5,817 bases of DNA, taken from assembly GCA_004299545.1 (NCBI GenBank), contig SCRB01000208.1, positions 1 to 5,817 of the forward strand. Reading direction: 5' to 3'. This document shows, in pieces, positions 1-4,651 of the stretch; the first letter of the stretch is position 1, and every line of letters starts with the position of its first letter. The stretch is from Rhizobiaceae bacterium (lineage in GTDB: Bacteria; Pseudomonadota; Alphaproteobacteria; Rhizobiales; Rhizobiaceae). A program made the translations under genes and the position numbers. The notes below the pieces were generated by a model, which did not search any database, was not told the origin of the DNA, and worked only from the letters and a program-made list of their open reading frames with translations.

Positions 1-1
1 G

Positions 2-322
2 ACGCGGCTGCCCTTCACCCGCCTGAAGATCGACCGGTCGTTCACCCGCGATTACGGCGAAAGCCGGGAAAGCACGATCGTCGTCAACATGATCATCGCC
101 CTTTGCCGCCATCTCGACCTCTCGGTCACGGTTGAGGGGGTCGAGACGCCGGAACTGGCAGGCATACTGGCGGGCAAGGGGATCATGTTCGCCCAGGGGT
201 TCCTGTTCAGTAAGCCGGTTCCTGCCGCGGAAGCGGAACGCCTGATCGGCAGGAAATGGCCCGTCGCGCCTTATCCCGCTCTCGGCCACGCCTCCAAGCG
301 GCAGCGGCGCCTGCGCGCCTGA
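2..322 (+). CDS. EAL-domain protein (c-di-GMP phosphodiesterase family), C-terminal fragment
   Basis: This is the 3' end of a gene whose start lies before the window; the frame is open from base 2 and ends in TGA at 320-322, giving about 106 residues. EAL domains hydrolyse the second messenger cyclic di-GMP to pGpG, usually from a membrane or cytosolic multidomain signalling protein. Visible late-EAL motifs, numbered from the first codon in the window, are LKIDRSF (residues 8-14, holding the conserved Lys and Asp), VEGVET (44-49, holding the conserved Glu) and QGFLFSKP (65-72, the usual QGF/QGY-x-(F/Y)-S-x-P ending). The EAL signature and upstream metal ligands are outside the window, so activity cannot be judged. 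The tail after the domain is short, basic and probably unstructured. The ATG at 89 is internal to the domain and is not the start. Whether a GGDEF or sensor domain precedes it is unknown. Confidence 0.93.
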   Translation, partial: TRLPFTRLKIDRSFTRDYGESRESTIVVNMIIALCRHLDLSVTVEGVETPELAGILAGKGIMFAQGFLFSKPVPAAEAERLIGRKWPVAPYPALGHASKRQRRLRA

Positions 323-419
323 CCGGACCGCCTCCGGCCTTCCGGGAGACGGAATCGGTTTCAACGAACCATGCAAAGCCCTATAGGCTTGCCTCTTGAA
401 CGTCTTATGCGAGTTCGGG

Positions 420-1025
420 ATGAAGATAAGGGGGCCGGCACTTGCCGTTTCGATTTTTCTCGGTGTCTTTCCGGCGGCCGCGGCCGGCTGGGTTCCGCTG
501 GAGAGGATCGAGCCTTATGCGATCCATGGGAGGTCGGGTATCGCGCTCTATCGGTCGATTGGCGAGCACGGGCCGACGGCCGGACCGGGCCGCGCCATCG
601 CCACAACAACGTTCAGGCTGACCTGGACGCGCAAATATCTGAACGAAAACGGCGGCTGCCGGCTGGCCTCGGCCAGGCCGCACCTTATCATCATCACGCG
701 CCTGCCGAAGCCTGCCGACCCGCTGCCGTCCCAGACGCAGAAGCTTTGGGACACGTTCATCGCCGGCATCCGGGCGCATGAGAAGGTGCATGGCGACATC
801 ATCGCCGACATGGTGAGGAAGATCGAGACGGCCTCGGTCGGGCTTTCCATGCCGGACGACCCGAAATGCCGCAAGGTGCGGGCGGAATTGACGAAACGCC
901 TGTCGGCCCTGTCGCAGGAACAGCGCCGGAAAAGCCGCGATTTCGACCGCGTCGAAATGGGGCAGGGCGGCAACGTCCACCAACTTATCCTCGCGCTGGT
1001 GAACGGCGACAGGGCGCAGGACTGA
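420..1025 (+). CDS. Exported DUF922-type putative zinc protease
   Basis: I place the start at ATG 420, giving 201 residues. An in-frame TTG at 396 would add eight residues ahead of a clean signal peptide, so it is less likely; neither start has a strong ribosome site. The N-terminus (MKIRGPALAVSIFLGVFPAAAA) is a Sec-type signal: a short basic end, a hydrophobic core and an Ala-rich cleavage region near residues 19-23, so the product should be periplasmic or secreted. The mature part shows the DUF922 pattern: a predicted beta region with a TTTFRLTW-like strand, a Cys in GGCRLAS, a proline-rich turn (LPKPADPLPSQ), then a helix bearing H120-E-K-V-H124, the HExxH zinc motif that led this family to be described as predicted secreted zinc-dependent proteases. 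The C-terminal half is charged and helical with one further Cys. Substrate is unknown and protease activity is a family prediction. It converges with the LysR gene, leaving 18 bp between stop codons. Confidence 0.85.
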   Translation: MKIRGPALAVSIFLGVFPAAAAGWVPLERIEPYAIHGRSGIALYRSIGEHGPTAGPGRAIATTTFRLTWTRKYLNENGGCRLASARPHLIIITRLPKPADPLPSQTQKLWDTFIAGIRAHEKVHGDIIADMVRKIETASVGLSMPDDPKCRKVRAELTKRLSALSQEQRRKSRDFDRVEMGQGGNVHQLILALVNGDRAQD

Positions 1026-1034
1026 CTTTCGCCC

Positions 1035-1048
1035 GATAGCGAGCTATC
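1035..1048. terminator. Small palindrome in the convergent gap, possible bidirectional terminator
   Basis: GATAGC (1035-1040) and GCTATC (1043-1048) form a perfect inverted repeat; as RNA it would fold as a 5-bp stem with a CGAG loop. It lies between two converging genes and includes the TAG stop of the LysR gene (complement of 1044-1046). There is no T-run on either side, so a classical intrinsic terminator is not shown; position is the main argument. Confidence 0.25.
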
Positions 1049-1946
1049 CCCGCGAGGCCTTTACGAAATCGATGAAGGCCCTGAGCGGTGCAGGCACGAG
1101 GCGGCGGCCGGGATAATAGAGATAGGGGCCGTCGAAAGCCTGCCACCACTCCTTCAGTACCGGTTCCAGCGCGCCACTTGCGAAATGCGGCGCCAGCCAT
1201 TCCTCGAAATGATAGACGATGCCGCTGCCGGCGATCGCCGCGTCGACGGCGAGATCGCTGCCGCCGCCCATACCCACGATGAGCGGCCCTTTCGGATCGA
1301 CCTCAACCATCTCGCCGTCGCGCTCGAACTCCCAAAGCGGCATGAGGCCGCTGGCGAAACGGCCGCGCAGGCAGGCATGGGCGAGAAGGCCGCGCGGATG
1401 GAGGGGCCGGCCATGCCGGTCGAGATAGGCGGGCGACGCGGCGGTGGCGAAGCGCTGCACGCGCGGCCCGATCGGCACCGCGATCATATCCTGCTCCAGC
1501 CTTTCGCCGTAGCGTATGCCCGCATCGCACCCCGATGCCAGCACGTCCACGAAGCCTTCCTCCGCCATCACGTCGAGCCGGATATCGGGATAGGCGGCGA
1601 GGAAGGGCGGGACGACCGCCGGCAGCACGAGCCGGGCTGCGCTTACCGGCACGTTGAGCTTCAGCGTGCCGGCCGGCCGGTCGCGGAAGGCGTTCACCAC
1701 GTCGAGCGCCGCCTCGACTTCCGTTAGCGCCGGCGCGAGTCGCTCCAGCAGCCGACGGCCAGCTTCCGTCGGTGCGACGGAGCGCGTCGTCCGGTTGAGG
1801 AGCCTGACCCCGAGATCGGTCTCGAGCCGTCGCACGGCTTCGCTCAGGCCCGATGCACTGCGGCCGCTTCCCCTTGCGCCGTCGCGGAAGCCGCCCGCCC
1901 GCGCTACTGCGACGAAGGCATTCAGATCGGCAAGATCGGGTTTCAT
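1044..1946 (-). CDS. LysR-family transcriptional regulator
   Basis: The 300-residue product has the usual LysR length and layout. Residues about 4-63 form the winged helix-turn-helix DNA-binding domain (LADLNAFVAVARAGGF, then LSEAVRRLETDLGVRLLNRT and TTRSVAPTEAG). Residues about 92-297 form the periplasmic-binding-protein-like effector domain, opening with GTLKLNVPVSAARLVLPAVV and including YPDIRLDV and DAGIRYG, typical of the CrgA/PA-type subgroup. The recognition-helix stretch (RDGARGSGRSASGLSEAV) is richer in Gly, Arg and Ser than the common form with AARRLGVSPSALS, but keeps the spacing. The start is ATG at 1946 on the minus strand. It is divergent from the aldo-keto reductase gene with a 94-bp gap containing a 23-bp near-palindrome, so by the usual LysR logic it probably regulates that gene and itself. 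The inducer is not predictable from sequence. Confidence 0.95.
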   Translation of the reverse strand: MKPDLADLNAFVAVARAGGFRDGARGSGRSASGLSEAVRRLETDLGVRLLNRTTRSVAPTEAGRRLLERLAPALTEVEAALDVVNAFRDRPAGTLKLNVPVSAARLVLPAVVPPFLAAYPDIRLDVMAEEGFVDVLASGCDAGIRYGERLEQDMIAVPIGPRVQRFATAASPAYLDRHGRPLHPRGLLAHACLRGRFASGLMPLWEFERDGEMVEVDPKGPLIVGMGGGSDLAVDAAIAGSGIVYHFEEWLAPHFASGALEPVLKEWWQAFDGPYLYYPGRRLVPAPLRAFIDFVKASRG

Positions 1947-1954
1947 TGTCCGTA

Positions 1955-1977
1955 AATCCGCACAAGTTGTACGGATT
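1955..1977. promoter_or_regulatory. 23-bp near-perfect palindrome, candidate LysR operator
   Basis: The half-sites AATCCG (1955-1960) and CGGATT (1972-1977) and the inner arms ACAA (1962-1965) and TTGT (1967-1970) share one centre at 1966. Ten of eleven base pairs match; only C1961/A1971 fails. A hexamer TTGTAC also occurs twice, at 1967-1972 and 1976-1981, offset by nine bases. The site begins 9 bp before the LysR ATG and ends 63 bp before the reductase ATG, which suits autorepression plus control of the divergent gene. It does not fit the simplest T-N11-A box exactly, so assignment to this regulator is inference from position and symmetry. Confidence 0.6.
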
Positions 1978-2040
1978 GTACTGAATTATCAGGAGATCAC
2001 CAGCGCCTATCTTTCGGTCCGGACAGCAAGGAGAACGATC

Positions 2041-2934
2041 ATGCCCGATATCGACAAGGCCGGCACATATTCACTTGGCGGCCGGAAAGTGAAACGGCTT
2101 GGCTATGGCGCCATGCAACTGGCGGGGAAGGGCGTTTTCGGCCCGCCGAAGGACCATGACGCGGCTCTGGCCGTGCTGCGCGAGGCGGTCGCGTCGGGCG
2201 TCAATCATATCGACACCAGCGATTTCTACGGCCCGCATGTTACCAACAAGATCATCCGCGAGGCGCTCCATCCCTATCCGGACGATCTCGTCATCGTCAC
2301 CAAGATCGGCGCAAGGCGCGACGACAAGGGCGCATGGCTGCCGGCCTTCTCGCCCGGCGAATTGAGGAAGGCCGTCGAGGACAATCTCCGCCATCTCGGC
2401 CTCGATGCGCTGGAAATCGTCAACCTCCGCATCATGATCGACACGGACCGGTCCGAAGGGGACGTGCACGGCCCGGCCGAAGGCTCGATCGAGGCACCTC
2501 TGACGGCGCTCGCCGATCTCAAGCGGCAGGGGCTGGTGCGCCATATCGGCCTTTCCAACGCCACGCCGAAGCAGATTGCCGAGGGGCGGAAGATCACTGA
2601 AATCGTTTGCGTGCAAAACCACTACAATCTGGCGCATCGCGAGGACGACCGCCTGATCGACGATCTTGCCCGCGACGGCATCGCCTATGTGCCGTTCTTC
2701 CCGCTTGGCGGCTTCAGCCCACTGCAATCGGGCACGCTGAACAGCGTCGCGGAGCGCCTCGGCGCGACGCCGATGCAGGTGGCGCTCGCGTGGCTTCTGC
2801 GCCGCTCGGAGAACATCCTGCTCATCCCAGGAACGTCATCGGTGGCGCATCTGCGCGAGAACCTCGCCGTCGCGGACCTCGACCTGCCCGACGACGCGCT
2901 TGCCGAACTGGAAACGATCGGCGGGAAAGCGTAA
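2041..2934 (+). CDS. pdxI: Aldo/keto reductase, PdxI (YdbC)-type, putative pyridoxal reductase
   Basis: This 297-residue protein closely resembles, from memory, E. coli YdbC/PdxI, which reduces pyridoxal to pyridoxine with NADPH in vitamin B6 salvage. Shared stretches include RLGYGAMQLAG, GVFGPP, NHIDTSDFYGPHVTN, VTKIGAR, GLVRHIGLSN, GIAYVPFFPLGGF, and LLIPGTSSVAHLRENLA (NADPH-binding end). The fold should be a cytosolic (alpha/beta)8 barrel. Catalytic-tetrad positions visible are D58, Y63 and K88. The usual His after the fourth strand is replaced by Arg (R130 in NLRIM), which I recall also in the E. coli protein, so it is a subfamily trait rather than damage. The start is ATG 2041, preceded by AAGGAGA at 2028-2034 with a 6-base gap; an open frame reaching upstream to 1654 runs antisense through the regulator and is not coding. 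A divergent LysR gene probably controls it. Other rhizobial reductases of this family may act on different aldehydes, so the substrate is less certain than the subfamily. Confidence 0.88.
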   Translation: MPDIDKAGTYSLGGRKVKRLGYGAMQLAGKGVFGPPKDHDAALAVLREAVASGVNHIDTSDFYGPHVTNKIIREALHPYPDDLVIVTKIGARRDDKGAWLPAFSPGELRKAVEDNLRHLGLDALEIVNLRIMIDTDRSEGDVHGPAEGSIEAPLTALADLKRQGLVRHIGLSNATPKQIAEGRKITEIVCVQNHYNLAHREDDRLIDDLARDGIAYVPFFPLGGFSPLQSGTLNSVAERLGATPMQVALAWLLRRSENILLIPGTSSVAHLRENLAVADLDLPDDALAELETIGGKA

Positions 2935-2994
2935 TCGCATCGCCAGGCTCTTTTCCTCCCACGCGAGGGCAGGGCAATCGGACTTGGCAAAATG

Positions 2995-3133
2995 CCCCCA
3001 CTCCGCCTCACTTCGTTCGGCACCTCTCCCCCAATTCTTAGGGGAGAGGAAGGGCGCCGAGCATTGCGTTCAGCGCTTCCTCTCCCTCGTCGAGCGGGGG
3101 AGAGGTGGTTTGCGAAGCAAACCGGAGTGGGGG
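2995..3133. repeat. 139-bp palindromic intergenic repeat element with terminal inverted repeats
   Basis: The gap between the reductase and the hydrolase has no convincing gene; its central part is this element. The ends are perfect 11-bp inverted repeats, CCCCCACTCCG (2995-3005) and CGGAGTGGGGG (3123-3133). After 16 variable bases on each side comes a second perfect 11-bp pair, ACCTCTCCCCC (3022-3032) and GGGGGAGAGGT (3096-3106). Inside these, GGGAGAGGAAG (3042-3052) pairs with CTTCCTCTCCC (3076-3086). The right variable block is itself a hairpin: GGTTTGC (3107-3113), GAA, GCAAACC (3117-3123). The layout resembles the short non-autonomous palindromic repeats scattered between genes in rhizobia. 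No transposase or clear target duplication is visible. It could also end or stabilise transcripts, as it lies 60 bp past the reductase stop, but there is no T-run. Confidence 0.7.
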
Positions 3134-3339
3134 TCGAATTCATATGCCGTCACCCCGCTCTTCGAGGGTGAGATACCCGTAGTGTTCGAGGGTGTCGGGA
3201 ATCCGCTCCACGTATCCCCCGGCGCCAGTCACCGGCAGTTGGCGAAAACGTGATGACCGCCTGTCTCGACCCTCGATGGTCTTCGTTTATCTTCCATGCG
3301 TCCTGCGCGACGCGACCGGTTAGCCCGGAGGAGGAAACG
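3134..3339. other. Non-coding leader region upstream of the exported hydrolase
   Basis: No convincing gene is seen here; the in-frame extension of the downstream gene back to 3250 lacks a ribosome site and would bury the signal peptide. A 10-base direct repeat, TTCGAGGGTG, occurs at 3161-3170 and 3185-3194 (24-base period), and a short inverted repeat CGCCA/TGGCG spans 3223-3244. I could not find a well-matched promoter. The ribosome site GGAGGAGG at 3327-3334 belongs to the gene starting at 3340. Confidence 0.4.
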
Positions 3340-4107
3340 ATGTCCACCACTCGACGCGATACGCTGAAGTTCGGCGCGGCCTTCGGGGTCGCGATGGTCG
3401 CCGCGCCGACGGCGCTTTGGGCAGCACCGGCGCGCCATCCGGATGTCTACAAGACCGCGCATGGCGAAATCACCATTCAGCCGATCCAACACGCTTCTTT
3501 CGTCATGACCATTCCGGGCATGGTGATCTATAACGACCCGATCGGCGAGGCTGCGCTTTATGCCGGGGAGCCGGCGCCGGATCTGATCCTGATTACCCAC
3601 GAACATACGGACCATTACGACCCGAAGACGCTCGCTGCGCTCGTCAGGCCCGGGACGAAACTGGTCACCAGCCGCGTGGTCTATGGCCTGCTGCCGCCCG
3701 ATTTGAAGGCGAGAGCGATGGCCCTCGGCAATGGCGGGACGACGACGGTAAACGGGCTGAAGATCGAGGCTGTGCCCGCCTACAACACCACCCCTGCGCG
3801 CCTGAAATACCATCCGAAGGGGCGCGGCAACGGCTATGTCCTGTCGGTGGACCGCAAGCGGGTCTACATCGCCGGCGATACCGAGGACATCCCCTCCATG
3901 CGCGCGATGGAGGATATCTTCATCGCCTTCGTGCCGATGAATTTGCCTTACACGATGACAGTGGACCAGGCCGCATCGGCGGTGGCAGCCTTCCACCCGA
4001 GCTATGTCTACCCTTATCATTATCGCGGATCGGACCCGAAAGCCTTCGCCCGAACACTCGCCGCAACCGGCTCGAAGACGAAAGTGGTGTTCGGACCGTG
4101 GTATTAG
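3340..4107 (+). CDS. Exported metallo-beta-lactamase-fold hydrolase (UlaG-like), Tat-type signal
   Basis: Start ATG 3340 follows a strong ribosome site (GGAGGAGG, 3327-3334, 5-base gap), giving 255 residues. The N-terminus has a twin-arginine signal: TTRRDTLKFG (residues 3-12), then a hydrophobic stretch (AAFGVAMVAAPTALWA) ending in an Ala-rich cleavage region near residue 29, so export of the folded metalloprotein to the periplasm is likely. The mature protein has the metallo-beta-lactamase fold: the H87-E-H89-T-D91-H92 dinuclear metal motif after LILIT, then VPAYNTT, H158 in YHPKG, GNGYVL, the bridging Asp D180 in YIAGDTED, and a late His H227 in YPYHYRG. All ligand positions expected of the family are present, so it should be an active Zn- or Mn-dependent hydrolase. 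This UlaG/YtkL-like group acts on diverse phosphoesters or lactones; the substrate here is unknown. It ends 74 bp from a converging truncated gene. Confidence 0.9.
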   Translation: MSTTRRDTLKFGAAFGVAMVAAPTALWAAPARHPDVYKTAHGEITIQPIQHASFVMTIPGMVIYNDPIGEAALYAGEPAPDLILITHEHTDHYDPKTLAALVRPGTKLVTSRVVYGLLPPDLKARAMALGNGGTTTVNGLKIEAVPAYNTTPARLKYHPKGRGNGYVLSVDRKRVYIAGDTEDIPSMRAMEDIFIAFVPMNLPYTMTVDQAASAVAAFHPSYVYPYHYRGSDPKAFARTLAATGSKTKVVFGPWY

Positions 4108-4181
4108 CCGGCGGTGACGTCGCTGCCACCCGACACAGACTCAGACATCATCGCGCCGATATCTGGTGCTTGCGCGCAGCC

Positions 4182-4484
4182 TCAGCCGCCGATCGCTCGG
4201 TCGATCAGGCTGAGACAATCCCACAGAATGTTGCCGTCCCGATGCCGGACGAGAAACGCCCGCTGGCCGATGGCGAAAGCGGGCCGTATCCTCAATCCGA
4301 ACAGCCCCTCCGCCTCCTTTCCCCAGACGACCGCGTGATCACGCCCAAGCGCCGCCGTCTCCGTCCAGCGCTGCCCGCCCGACGCCACATATTGCCGCTC
4401 GTCCTCGCAGATCGGACAGGCGGCGGGCGGCTGAGGGCTCTCCGGATATTGCGTGCCGCAGGTGGCGCAGATGAGGCGGGGCAT
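4182..4484 (-). pseudogene. Truncated zinc-ribbon metallo-beta-lactamase-fold protein, N-terminal part only
   Basis: ATG at 4484 (minus) is preceded by AAAGGA (complement of 4493-4498) and yields 100 residues; a longer frame starting at 4580 has unlikely, Ser/Pro-rich leader content. Residues 1-30 are a rubredoxin-like zinc ribbon, C6-x2-C9 and C23-x2-C26, in the pattern CATCGTQYPES...CPICEDERQYV. Residues about 66-95 (FAIGQRAFLV, GNILWDCLSLID) match, from memory, the first beta strands of a rhizobial/alphaproteobacterial metallo-hydrolase family in which this ribbon precedes a complete catalytic domain of roughly 250 or more residues in total. Here the frame ends directly after LIDRAIGG, before any HxHxDH motif, and neither alternative frame over the next 74 bases restores it. 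I therefore read it as the remnant of a deleted gene; the alternative is a stand-alone short zinc-ribbon protein. Codon use still resembles GC-rich neighbours, suggesting recent loss. Confidence 0.7.
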
Positions 4485-4584
4485 GGGTGGATTCCTTTGC
4501 GAAGTCGGTGGGTCGATTGTCGCGCGCATGCTGCCTGATCGTTTACTCTGCGATATCAAGCTCGTTTGCCCGATCGGCATCTAG

Positions 4585-4614
4585 TTGACTTTCGAAGTGG
4601 GTGCTTGGAACAAT
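4585..4614 (+). promoter_or_regulatory. Candidate sigma-70 promoter for the pentapeptide-hydrolase gene
   Basis: TTGACT at 4585-4590 matches five of six bases of the -35 consensus. AACAAT at 4609-4614 matches four of six of the -10 consensus, at an 18-base spacing. Transcription would start near 4621, leaving a leader of about 30 bases before ATG 4652, with AGGGGGAG at 4641-4648 as ribosome site. The -10 element is imperfect. Confidence 0.4.
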
Positions 4615-4651
4615 TCCCTTGAGTTCATGCGGAAGATGCCAGGGGGAGTTC

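Noticed and set aside
323..345. Inverted repeat CCGGA/TCCGG after the EAL gene as a terminator
   Set aside because: Only five pairs over a 13-base loop and no T-run; such matches are common by chance in GC-rich DNA.
405..983. Long minus-strand frames opposite the DUF922 gene
   Set aside because: Arg/Pro-rich shadow translations typical of GC-rich DNA; the plus strand has a signal peptide and HExxH motif.
1654..2040. Upstream extension of the reductase reading frame to 1654
   Set aside because: It runs antisense through the well-supported LysR gene; the reductase has a good ribosome site and family-consistent start at 2041.
2607..3041. Plus-strand frame crossing the reductase end and the repeat element
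   Set aside because: Out of frame with the reductase, Arg/Pro-rich, runs into the palindromic repeat, with no domain features.
3023..3105. CRISPR-like array from the repeated CCTCTCCC/GGGAGAGG motifs
   Set aside because: The units alternate in orientation, are only 8-10 bases and are irregularly spaced; they are arms of a palindromic element, not direct repeats with spacers.
3250..3339. Thirty-residue extension of the metallo-hydrolase to ATG 3250
   Set aside because: No ribosome site precedes it, and it would place the twin-arginine signal inside the protein; ATG 3340 has GGAGGAGG just upstream.
4098..4538. Plus-strand 146-codon frame overlapping the end of the hydrolase gene
   Set aside because: Low-complexity Arg/Ala/Pro content, no family motifs, and antisense to the zinc-ribbon fragment whose CxxC motifs are clear.
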